From: Deltaproteobacteria bacterium
GTDB lineage: Bacteria > Desulfobacterota > Binatia > UBA9968
Assembly: GCA_020027655.1 (NCBI GenBank)
Contig: JAHKKJ010000146.1
Location: 1 to 7,792 of the forward strand
Reading direction: 5' to 3'
DNA: 7,792 nucleotides
The notes below the pieces were generated by a model that worked only from the letters and a program-made list of their open reading frames with translations, did not search any database and was not told where the DNA came from. The position numbers were made by a program, and so were the translations under genes. Positions 1 to 6,164 of this stretch are shown one piece after another. The first letter of the stretch is position 1. Every line of letters begins with the position of its first letter.

Positions 1-633
1 CAAGACTGAAGGCACCTGTTCCAGTCTAGTTTTGATCTCGACGATCGCCGATAGAATTTTCTCGTTAAGGATCTCTGGCTTGATGAGACCCCGTGCGGGG
101 TCGGTCATGAGCGAAGTGACGGGATTGTTGCTTTCGAACCCGACGCCTAGCTCGGCCAAGGCTCGTGTGACCCGCTCGATGTCGCGAAAGCGTGCGCCGA
201 TACCTGGACGCCCGAACTCGACGACGAAGCCCGCTTCTCCTTCGTTGACTCGGTTCGTGACGTCGTTCGTTTTCACTTCCGCGGTACCGCGCCCATGGAT
301 GCCGGTCGACTCGTGCGGCACCTGAGGATCGGAGAATGCGCGGCGGACGACTCGGGGCCAGCTCAACTCTTCCGGCACAATCGCATCCGTAGGGCAGATG
401 TCGGGCTCCGGATCGAAACGAAAGCGGAAAAATTGCGCCGTCTTGCGGATCGCTCGCACGAATGTCGGGTTGAGGTGCTCCTTGGACATGCCGCGGTAGC
501 AGGTAAAGCATTCCACACACTCGTCCGTATTGATGCGGGCCCGGTTGATTGACGGATCAATGTAAATCGCGCCCATTGGGCAGACCGGCAAACAATTGCC
601 ACAGGCAACGCACTTATGGGGATCAATTTTCAT
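1..633 (-). CDS. Ferredoxin-like 2[4Fe-4S] protein, 3' end missing
   Basis: The frame is open from the ATG at 633 to the window edge (211 codons, no stop), so the C-terminus is missing. Residues 4-25 hold a classic cluster motif, C8-x2-C11-x2-C14-x3-C18-P. A second motif starts C39-x2-C42-x2-C45, but the expected Cys-Pro comes only at C80-P81, so a 34-residue basic and aromatic segment is inserted. The rest (about 90-211) has no cysteines and no domain I recognise. By family knowledge, such modules carry electrons between redox partners in the cytoplasm; the partner is unknown. The start overlaps the aminotransferase stop as ATGA (630-633) and has no obvious Shine-Dalgarno, which suggests translational coupling. 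Fe-S binding is well supported. The exact function is not; a redox subunit or maturation factor are both possible. Confidence 0.85.
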   Translation of the reverse strand, partial: MKIDPHKCVACGNCLPVCPMGAIYIDPSINRARINTDECVECFTCYRGMSKEHLNPTFVRAIRKTAQFFRFRFDPEPDICPTDAIVPEELSWPRVVRRAFSDPQVPHESTGIHGRGTAEVKTNDVTNRVNEGEAGFVVEFGRPGIGARFRDIERVTRALAELGVGFESNNPVTSLMTDPARGLIKPEILNEKILSAIVEIKTRLEQVPSVL

Positions 634-1814
634 AATGGCAATCGTTTGTCGGCGGTCTCCAGGAGATAGGTCTCCGCCGCCGCCAGGCCGGCGCCGAGCG
701 GCAGCTTCACCCCGAAGCTCTTTAACGCCATCTCGATTCCGCCCAAGACGCCCAGAAGCTCAAGCTCGTTGATGCTCCCGAGGTGGCCGATGCGGAAGAG
801 TTTTCCTTTGACTTTGCCCAGACCCTTGCCGAGCGGAAGATCGACGAGCGTCAGCGTATGATTGATGAACAGATCCGAATCAAACCCTTCGGGCATCGAT
901 ACCGCAGTCAGCGTATTGGAATATTCCGCGGGATCACGCGCGAAGAGTTTCAGAGTCATCGCTTCGATCCCTTTCCGGCAGGCGTCGGCCAGCCGCGCAT
1001 GCCGGTAAAAAACATTCTCCAGCCCTTCTTCGGAGAGCATTTTTAGACTTTCACGCAAGCCGAACAACAGGGCGGTCGCCGGTGTGTAGGGGAAATGGCC
1101 GTCAGCATTGCTCTCGAGAACCGCTTGCCAGTCCCAAAACGAGCGCGCGCACCGGGCCGATCGGTTCGCCTCAAGCGCTTTTTCACTGACCGCGAGAAGC
1201 GCCATGCCCGGCGGCAGCATGAGCCCTTTTTGAGCAGCGGTCAGGGCGACGTCCAGTTTCCACTCGTCGAAGCGCAAGTCCGTGCAGCCCAGGGAACTGA
1301 CTACATCGGCCAACAGAAGCGCAGGGTGGGCCGCGGCGTCCATGGCTTTTCGCACGGCGGCAAGGCTACTGGTAACGCCGGTGGAAGTTTCGGTTTGGAC
1401 AATCAGGACAGCCTTGAATCGATGGTCTTTGTCTCGCTGCAGGCGCTCCTCAATCGCATCAGCCGGCACACCCGTGCCGTACTCGACTTCCAGCCTCTGC
1501 ACGTCGATGCCGTGGGAGGTGGCGGTGCGGCAAAACAGGTCGCTGAAGTAGCCGTTCACACAGCCCAGCACTTGGTCACCGGGCGAAAGCGTGTTGACAA
1601 TACAGCATTCCCATCCGCCGGTGCCGGAGCCGGGGAAGAGGAGAATATGACCTTCGGCCGTCCGAAATAGCGCTTTGAGTCCATGCAAAACTTCGCGTAA
1701 AAGGGCCGCGAATGTAGGGCCCCGATGATCGATCAGGGACTGTGACATGGCCCGAACAACGCGCTCTGGCACAATGCTCGGGCCTGGTATCTGAAGAAAG
1801 GGCCGGCCAGCCAT
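630..1814 (-). CDS. Class V aminotransferase (alanine/serine-glyoxylate aminotransferase type)
   Basis: This 394-residue protein has the usual length and layout of the PLP fold type I, class V family (AgxT/SgaA type). Visible landmarks are the N-terminal substrate-site segment IPGPSIVPERV (9-19), the glycine-rich PLP phosphate region PGSGTGGWE (61-69), ETSTGV (142-147), the pyridine-binding Asp in LLADVVSSLG (D170), the Schiff-base lysine in AAQKGLMLPPG (K196), and FRIGHLG (340-346), whose R341 should hold the substrate carboxylate. The reaction is probably transfer of an amino group between a small amino acid and glyoxylate or pyruvate in the cytoplasm; the exact substrates cannot be read from sequence. 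The ATG at 1814 gives the normal family N-terminus, though no clear Shine-Dalgarno precedes it. Its TGA overlaps the ATG of the Fe-S gene, so the two are coupled. It follows the HAMP gene after 90 bp. Confidence 0.92.
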   Translation of the reverse strand: MAGRPFLQIPGPSIVPERVVRAMSQSLIDHRGPTFAALLREVLHGLKALFRTAEGHILLFPGSGTGGWECCIVNTLSPGDQVLGCVNGYFSDLFCRTATSHGIDVQRLEVEYGTGVPADAIEERLQRDKDHRFKAVLIVQTETSTGVTSSLAAVRKAMDAAAHPALLLADVVSSLGCTDLRFDEWKLDVALTAAQKGLMLPPGMALLAVSEKALEANRSARCARSFWDWQAVLESNADGHFPYTPATALLFGLRESLKMLSEEGLENVFYRHARLADACRKGIEAMTLKLFARDPAEYSNTLTAVSMPEGFDSDLFINHTLTLVDLPLGKGLGKVKGKLFRIGHLGSINELELLGVLGGIEMALKSFGVKLPLGAGLAAAETYLLETADKRLPL

Positions 1815-1827
1815 AGGATGCGCGAAC

Positions 1828-1855
1828 GCTATCTAATCTTTGCCAATGATGTCAA
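1828..1855 (-). promoter_or_regulatory. Possible sigma70 promoter for the aminotransferase-ferredoxin pair
   Basis: In the 90-bp gap before the aminotransferase, the minus strand has a perfect -35 box TTGACA (1855-1850), a 16-bp spacer, and a weak -10 GATAGC (1833-1828, 3 of 6 matches). The start codon lies only 13 bp after the -10 box, so a transcript from here would be nearly leaderless, which fits the absence of a Shine-Dalgarno. The weak -10 keeps this tentative; the pair could instead be read through from the HAMP gene. Confidence 0.25.
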
Positions 1856-1904
1856 GTGTAGCGGATTAGGGCTCCGGCGGTCTTGAAGGTCGAAATCAGT
1901 ATGG

Positions 1905-2621
1905 CTACCCATCACTGAAGCGTGACATCGCGGCTTTCAAACTTGAACGCATCCGTTCTAGGGAACGGGCCAGGTCTCCGATCTCATCATGTGATTCCAT
2001 GCTGACGCTGACAGGTGTATCGAGATCGCCTTTGCTCATGCTGTCTGCCACGTGCCTCAAACGTCGGATGGGTCGAGTCATCACAGCCACAAGTGCGGAG
2101 GAGATAAGGATCCCACCTAGGACGATACCGGCAACGATTTCAATAATAGGCAGAACGCCGCGTCGGATCTCTCCCTCAACAAAATCTCCCCGTATTCCTA
2201 AGTGCGTGGCACCCACCTGTCCTCCGAGAATCGGAACGCTGGTCTCATAGACCATCTTTCCCTCCAATCGCAATGCCCGTCTTTGCATGTGAAGCCGCCC
2301 TTCGGGTGAGACCGTTTTTTTAAGTTCTGGCGGAAAGGTGCCGAGAGTATGGGCAATAACCTCCCCCTTGCCGTCCTCGATAAAGGCGTACTCCACTCCC
2401 TGCAGCAGGGCATACTTCCTGACTAAGCCGGAAAGGTCTAATACATTCTTTCTTACGACATGGGCCGCAGCAGCGTCACTCAGATTAGTGGCGATCGCCA
2501 AGGCCCGTTGGTCGAATTGATCCCGAAGCGCACCGCTGGTGAGTTGATAGACAACGCTAATGATCAACAGGCCCAAAAGCGTGATCAAGGCCGCAAGGCC
2601 TATGGTGAGCTTCCACGTCAA
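1905..2621 (-). CDS. Membrane sensor-like protein: Cache-like periplasmic domain plus HAMP, no output domain
   Basis: This 238-residue protein has a first membrane helix at about 5-26, an extracytoplasmic domain at about 30-152, a second helix at about 156-181, and a HAMP domain at about 182-232. HAMP hallmarks are the proline in MTRPIRRL (P184) and DEIGDLARSLERM (212-224). The periplasmic part, with YAFIEDGKGEVIAHT (78-92), looks like a single-Cache ligand-sensing fold. The protein ends six residues after HAMP: no kinase, cyclase, GGDEF or methyl-accepting domain follows, and only 90 bp separate its stop from the next gene. In known families HAMP passes a signal to such an output, so a partner in trans or a modulatory role is inferred. 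The annotated start is TTG, the only start codon in frame between an upstream TAA (2645-2643) and the first helix; a lost base near 2630-2640 is an alternative (see 2618-2653). Confidence 0.85.
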   Translation of the reverse strand: MTWKLTIGLAALITLLGLLIISVVYQLTSGALRDQFDQRALAIATNLSDAAAAHVVRKNVLDLSGLVRKYALLQGVEYAFIEDGKGEVIAHTLGTFPPELKKTVSPEGRLHMQRRALRLEGKMVYETSVPILGGQVGATHLGIRGDFVEGEIRRGVLPIIEIVAGIVLGGILISSALVAVMTRPIRRLRHVADSMSKGDLDTPVSVSMESHDEIGDLARSLERMRSSLKAAMSRFSDG

Positions 2622-2653
2622 ACTAAAACCAACCCACGAGTCTTAAATGCCAT
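2618..2653 (-). other. Eleven-codon leader ORF or displaced true start of the HAMP gene
   Basis: Six bases after the binding-protein stop there is an ATG (2653) preceded by GAGG at 2661-2658 with a 4-nt gap. It opens MAFKTRGLVLV and stops at TGA 2620-2618, overlapping the TTG start of the HAMP gene as TTGA. Adding one base near 2630-2640 would join MAFKTR to VGFSLTWKLTIG in the HAMP frame and give a normal ATG start with a proper ribosome-binding site. So this is either a coupling mini-ORF, a recent frameshift, or a sequencing error. The sequence alone cannot decide. Confidence 0.5.
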
Positions 2654-2659
2654 TGGTCC

Positions 2660-4021
2660 TCACGCTGCCCGTGGCGTATCGGCGGGGACAGAAATCTTCT
2701 GGCCAATGAATAAATAATGTGGATTTTTCATAGTTTCTTTATTAGCTTCGTAAATTTGCGGCCATTTGCGTGCATTGCCATAGTACTGGAGCGCCACGTG
2801 GCTGAGGGTGTCCCCAGCCTTCACTGTATATTCTGTTGATGCGGAAGAAGCCTGAGGGGAGCGAGCCAGTTTTTCCGTTTTCTGTTTGGGTTCAGAAACG
2901 ATCGGTTTCTTTGGAGCGATCGGGGTTCCCTTCTCGGTCTTTGGCGGAGGAGAGGATGGGCGAGTTTCCCCGCTGGCGACAACTGGCGTCGCTTTATACA
3001 GCTTGTCAACAAATCCAGAAGCATCAAGTTCCTTGAGAAAGCTCATATCCACAAACTGCTCGGGCCGGGCTGTCTTAGCTTTAGGATCTTTCGCGGCTAG
3101 CTCCTGAAGTATAGTCTGAATTCCGCGCAGGGTCGGATAGGGTCTCTCAGGAACCAGATTGAGTGCGATGGCCTCATAGGTCTCTACTAGCGCCTCGGTG
3201 TCAGCGGTCTTCATATACTTCCGAAGAATTTCTATAGCCTCTTTGCGATGGGTCTTGAGATAGTGGATGGCTTCCACGGAGGCCTTCACCACATTGCGCA
3301 CGAGATCGGGCCGGGACTTGATCAAATCTCGCGTGGTTGCCATTGCGGTATATTGGTATTCGAGCCCCAGCATCTGGAGATCGGCCAGGACATTAAAGCC
3401 CAACTTTTTTGCCGTGAGAGTCAGCGGAACCGCGATCATCACCCCCTGGATCTTGCCTGATTGAAGCGCGGCAAAGCGCGCCGGCTGGCTGCCGATCTCG
3501 ATTAGAGTCACGTCCTTGCCCGGTTCCAGCCCGTATTTATCCAGAGCATAGCGCATCGCGAAATCGGAGGAGGATCCTGGCTGGCTCACAGCGACAGCCT
3601 TCCCTTTTAGCTGATCCGGCCGGGTGATCGTCTTGTCGACGATGAACTGGTAATCGAGGGTGTTAAGAAATCCCGTCACTAGGACCACTGACGAACCCCG
3701 AAGATTACTCTGCACGACAGGAGCGCCGGCTACCACGCCGAACTGCACCTGGCCCGACGCCAGCGACTGGACCGCCCGGGGTCCACCCTCGATAAAGATG
3801 AATTCAACATCCAACCCGTTTTTACGGAAGAACCCCGCGTCGTAGGCGATCCACCCCACCAGTTGGCTGCCTGAAATAGCGCTATAGGCGATCCTGACTT
3901 TTTCGAGTCGGCTTCCTGTGGGTTGATCGGCTGTTTGAGCCAGCCTGGGGAAAACAATTCCGAGCGCGGAGAGGAGCACAGCGAGCCAGGAAAGTTTTTT
4001 TTGATATTTCACCTGATTCAT
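2660..4021 (-). CDS. NMT1/SsuA-type periplasmic solute-binding protein fused to a C-terminal LysM domain
   Basis: The 453-residue protein has four parts. Residues 1-31 are a Sec signal peptide (basic start, hydrophobic core at about 11-24, AQTA near the cleavage site, no lipobox Cys). Residues 40-343 are an NMT1/THI5/SsuA-like binding domain: WIAYDAGFFRKNGLDVEF (57-74), LASGQVQFGV (87-96), DQLKGKAVAV (136-145) and LQSGKIQGVMIAVP (186-199) are typical of this fold. Residues 345-396 are a Pro/Lys/Ser-rich linker. Residues 397-446 are a LysM domain, from EYTVKAGDTLSHVA to LFIGQKISVP. By family knowledge the first domain captures a small organic ligand in the periplasm and LysM binds peptidoglycan glycans, so the protein is probably tethered to the wall. 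Relatives normally end near residue 343, so the LysM tail is extra. No ABC permease or ATPase is in the window. The HAMP gene follows after 38 bp. The ATG is supported by GAGGAGG 4 nt upstream. Confidence 0.92.
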   Translation of the reverse strand: MNQVKYQKKLSWLAVLLSALGIVFPRLAQTADQPTGSRLEKVRIAYSAISGSQLVGWIAYDAGFFRKNGLDVEFIFIEGGPRAVQSLASGQVQFGVVAGAPVVQSNLRGSSVVLVTGFLNTLDYQFIVDKTITRPDQLKGKAVAVSQPGSSSDFAMRYALDKYGLEPGKDVTLIEIGSQPARFAALQSGKIQGVMIAVPLTLTAKKLGFNVLADLQMLGLEYQYTAMATTRDLIKSRPDLVRNVVKASVEAIHYLKTHRKEAIEILRKYMKTADTEALVETYEAIALNLVPERPYPTLRGIQTILQELAAKDPKAKTARPEQFVDMSFLKELDASGFVDKLYKATPVVASGETRPSSPPPKTEKGTPIAPKKPIVSEPKQKTEKLARSPQASSASTEYTVKAGDTLSHVALQYYGNARKWPQIYEANKETMKNPHYLFIGQKISVPADTPRAA

Positions 4022-4025
4022 AATT

Positions 4026-4032
4026 CCTCCTC
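4026..4032 (-). promoter_or_regulatory. Ribosome-binding site of the solute-binding protein gene
   Basis: The minus strand reads GAGGAGG, an almost complete anti-16S match, with a 4-nt gap (AATT) before the ATG at 4021. It fixes that start and suggests strong translation. Confidence 0.8.
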
Positions 4033-4059
4033 AATCATAATCATCGTCAGTCAACGAGT

Positions 4060-4266
4060 TTATTGTTCAAACGAGACTTGCGGGTCTTCTCTGTCATACA
4101 TTTCACCAGTAATCCACTTGTCTCGAAACTTCGTGCCCCAAAACAAAAAGTCCGGCTGGATTAGACCGGTCCAGTCTCCTGTATAGCTAATCGAAGCTTT
4201 GGCCGGATCCTCCCTGACCCGGCGGAGATTAGATGGCGTAAAAATAGGGCAGGAGGCGTACTGACG
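4060..4266 (-). pseudogene. C-terminal fragment of an unrecognised gene (68 codons, no start)
   Basis: The frame is open for 68 codons between a TGA (4269-4267) and a TAA (4062-4060) and contains no ATG, GTG or TTG near its 5' end. The product reads like real protein rather than chance sequence: SNLRRVREDPAKASISYTG, then DWTGLIQPDFLFWGTKF and RDKWITGEMYDREDPQ, rich in Trp, Asp and Phe. It ends 38 bp before the binding-protein start. The upstream part is missing, and a REP-like repeat lies at its broken end. I do not recognise the family. It could also be the exposed tail of a frameshifted gene, or a chance open frame. Confidence 0.45.
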
Positions 4267-4270
4267 TCAA
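4241..4270 (-). promoter_or_regulatory. Possible sigma70 promoter upstream of the solute-binding protein operon
   Basis: On the minus strand, TTGACG (4270-4265) and TATTTT (4246-4241) are separated by 18 bp. It would drive the binding-protein and HAMP genes with a leader of about 210 nt that crosses the gene fragment. The same two hexamers occur 17 bp apart before the long amidohydrolase (6093-6121), which lends some support, but the long leader and overlap with the degraded frame keep confidence low. The rest of the 430-bp gap (4315-4451) holds nothing I can identify, and I see no convincing terminator after the amidohydrolase. Confidence 0.35.
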
Positions 4271-4276
4271 GTGGCA

Positions 4277-4314
4277 ACAGGTGTCTATTTCTAACCCCGA
4301 CTGTCCTCACCTGT
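4277..4314. repeat. REP-like inverted repeat
   Basis: On the plus strand ACAGGTG (4277-4283) and CACCTGT (4308-4314) form a perfect 7-bp inverted repeat around a 24-nt interior, TCTATTTCTAACCCCGACTG followed by TCCT. Small dyads of this kind, built on a GGACAGGTG/CACCTGTCC theme, resemble the REP elements mobilised by RAYT (Y1 transposase-like) proteins. That likeness comes from memory and was not searched. No RAYT gene is in the window. Confidence 0.4.
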
Positions 4315-4451
4315 CCACATGTCCTTGAACGCGATTCTTGCGGCCGCGGCGGATAAACCCATACTTTGAGGAATCGGCCCCAATCATCCTTATCAGGGGA
4401 CCAGAAGAATGGTACCACGGGCGATGGCGCTGTCATGGTTCCGGAGACGGA

Positions 4452-5972
4452 CTATGCGGTTGGTTTCAAGATGTAACCGTAGGTGCGGTTGCTGCGGTCT
4501 TCACCATCCTTCTTATAATTTTCCTTGATCTGCGCAAAACGATCGTTTTCGAGAGCCGAACGCTGCTTCGGCGTGAAGTTGTATAGCCGCGCGTTGTTGT
4601 CGCCGAAGATCGCCTTCTTGACTTGGCCGTCCGCTGGACCCATCGGCGTGAAGCCGTACTTCTTCTGCATCTCTTCTGGAATCTCGAGCCGGCGCAGCGC
4701 TTCAATCTGCCACTGCGGCGAGCCGGTCCAGACCGCGTCCGATCCCCAGCAGACATGATCCGCGCCGAGCCCCTTGATGAGCGTCCCCATCGTGAAGGCG
4801 CAGACCCGCGGGTCCGCCATGGTGCTCTGGGCGAAGATCTGCCCGAGGTCGCCGTATACGTTCTTTACGCCATACTGGGCGGGAATCTCAGCGAGATCGT
4901 TGACCCACTCAACGCGACCGGTGCGCTGCAACTGCTCCCAGGCCTGTTCCACAGTGCCGCCGCCGGCGAAACGGTAGCCAGAGTGATAGATGATAAAATT
5001 CAGCTGCGGCCAATCCTTCGCCGCTTTACCGACGTCCGCCACGGTGCAGTAGCCCAATAGATGTGGGAACTTGTTTTCAACTTGTGGCGGAAACAGGCCC
5101 TTGTGGATGCAGACGTTCACCACTCCCGGATGTTCCTTGCTCCATTTCACGAGCCTCTCGTAGAACGGATACATGAGCTTCTCGTCATCCAGGCGATAGG
5201 GATGCTTTGCGAGATGCTTGTTGGTGTTGTCGCCGATCGTGTAGCCCTTCCACGAATCGGGCTTGAGCTTCTCCATTTCCTCGTCGACCTTGTCAAGCCA
5301 GCCCGGCCAGCCCGGCGTCATGATCGCGTGCGAGAACATGCGCTTTGTTCCCGCCTTTTTATTGACGTTGGCGCGTGCGTCGAACTTCATCTGGTTGGTG
5401 AGGAACCAGTCACGCGGCTCCTCGGACGCCGAGCCGCTGATGCAGGCGACTTGGGTGTCGCTGTCGAGGAACACTTCCTTGAAGTAGTTAGCGAACTTGA
5501 GATCCTCTAGGGTTTGAGGTTTGCCCTGCAGCGCCGGGTTCCAGCCGGCTTTGCCCACCGCTTCGCGCTGGCGCACGAAGTTCATAATGCGAGTGTCGTC
5601 GCGCAGAAAGTGGGTATGCATGTCCATAATAAACTGCTTGGACAGCCCCTGGGCGCGCTCGCCCGCCATTTCAGGTATGGCCGCCTCGGCCCGGCTTACC
5701 TCGTAGAGTGGACCGTAAGTCTCGTTCATGGCGACAAAGGCCGCCGCCATACCGGCGGCGGTCTTGAAAAAGGCCCGCCGGCTCATGCCCTGATGGCGCG
5801 CCAACTCGTTGCCGTATTCCTTGATCCGCGCCTCGAACTCGCGTTGCTTCGCGGTCTGCGCCGCCGGCATGAATTCGTCGCTGGACACCGACTGGGTCGG
5901 GATCGGCGAAGGAAAAGCTGACGTCTCCGCAGGCAACAATTGCTTCAGTTCTTCAGAGCTCAATAAACCCAT
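4452..5972 (-). CDS. Amidohydrolase family (PF04909) metal-dependent hydrolase with N-terminal extension and Tat-like motif
   Basis: This 506-residue protein is a TIM-barrel amidohydrolase 2 (ACMSD-like) enzyme. The metal motif is DMHTH (H119, H121); further ligand candidates are H290 in VCIHKGLFP, H330 in IIYHSGYRF and D412 in CWGSDAVW, a full set in family order. Members hydrolyse or decarboxylate small, often aromatic, acids; the substrate here is unknown. The N-terminus is odd: about 62 hydrophilic residues precede MSRRAFFKTAAGMAAAF (63-79), a good twin-arginine signal with an A-rich core and possible cleavage near RAEA (94-97). The long start is strongly supported by AAAGGAG 6 nt before the ATG at 5972, while the ATG at codon 63 has only a weak site. 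So it is either exported through Tat with an unusually long n-region, or the motif is vestigial. A sigma70-like promoter lies upstream, and degraded gene fragments flank it on both sides. Confidence 0.92.
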   Translation of the reverse strand: MGLLSSEELKQLLPAETSAFPSPIPTQSVSSDEFMPAAQTAKQREFEARIKEYGNELARHQGMSRRAFFKTAAGMAAAFVAMNETYGPLYEVSRAEAAIPEMAGERAQGLSKQFIMDMHTHFLRDDTRIMNFVRQREAVGKAGWNPALQGKPQTLEDLKFANYFKEVFLDSDTQVACISGSASEEPRDWFLTNQMKFDARANVNKKAGTKRMFSHAIMTPGWPGWLDKVDEEMEKLKPDSWKGYTIGDNTNKHLAKHPYRLDDEKLMYPFYERLVKWSKEHPGVVNVCIHKGLFPPQVENKFPHLLGYCTVADVGKAAKDWPQLNFIIYHSGYRFAGGGTVEQAWEQLQRTGRVEWVNDLAEIPAQYGVKNVYGDLGQIFAQSTMADPRVCAFTMGTLIKGLGADHVCWGSDAVWTGSPQWQIEALRRLEIPEEMQKKYGFTPMGPADGQVKKAIFGDNNARLYNFTPKQRSALENDRFAQIKENYKKDGEDRSNRTYGYILKPTA

Positions 5973-5978
5973 AACGAT

Positions 5979-5985
5979 CTCCTTT
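5979..5985 (-). promoter_or_regulatory. Ribosome-binding site fixing the long start of the 506-aa amidohydrolase
   Basis: The minus strand reads AAAGGAG with an ideal 6-nt gap (ATCGTT) before the ATG at 5972. It favours translation of the 62-residue extension ahead of the Tat-like motif over a start at codon 63. Confidence 0.8.
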
Positions 5986-6092
5986 GTTTAGAATGACCGG
6001 AAATCACGTCCAATCTTTTGGAGCTGGCCGGGGGATCCAGGACTGACAGCGGAGTGACCGGATCCATAGATCCAGCCGCAAGGTGTGGACAT

Positions 6093-6121
6093 AAAATAGG
6101 TCTAAAAAGTTTGCGCGTCAA
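6093..6121 (-). promoter_or_regulatory. Sigma70-like promoter of the 506-aa amidohydrolase
   Basis: The minus strand has TTGACG (6121-6116), an ideal 17-bp spacer, and TATTTT (6098-6093): 5 of 6 and 4 of 6 consensus matches. Transcription would begin near 6086 and give a leader of about 113 nt. That leader contains two GGATCC palindromes and the distant complementary pair GCTGG/CCAGC, so it may fold, but I recognise no riboswitch. Confidence 0.55.
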
Positions 6122-6164
6122 GGCGAATTTCGATGGCGAGTGGGATCTGCCCGCCCCTCCTCTA

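Noticed and set aside
65..626. Two other minus-strand open frames (65-520 and 363-626).
   Set aside because: They are out-of-frame readings of the ferredoxin-like gene, rich in Arg/Ser/Pro. The frame starting at 633 has the cysteine motifs.
1095..1670. A 191-codon open frame on the plus strand.
   Set aside because: It is antisense to the well-supported aminotransferase, shows no recognisable motif, and is explained by codon bias of the real gene.
1815..1904. A rho-independent terminator between the HAMP and aminotransferase genes.
   Set aside because: No GC-rich hairpin followed by a T run could be found on the minus strand.
3995..4002. A run of eight A residues (minus strand) in the signal-peptide coding region of the binding protein, a possible slippage or phase-variation site.
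   Set aside because: It encodes a normal QKK stretch in an intact frame. One tract of this length is weak evidence and there is no second frame that would make sense.
4161..4436. A 91-codon minus-strand open frame in the gap after the amidohydrolase.
   Set aside because: It has no ribosome-binding site or family-like sequence, and it overlaps the more protein-like 4060-4266 frame in another phase.
4623..5921. Long plus-strand open frames opposite the 506-aa amidohydrolase (4623-5060, 5061-5510, 5514-5921).
   Set aside because: They are antisense shadows of a gene with complete metal ligands, and none has a recognisable domain.
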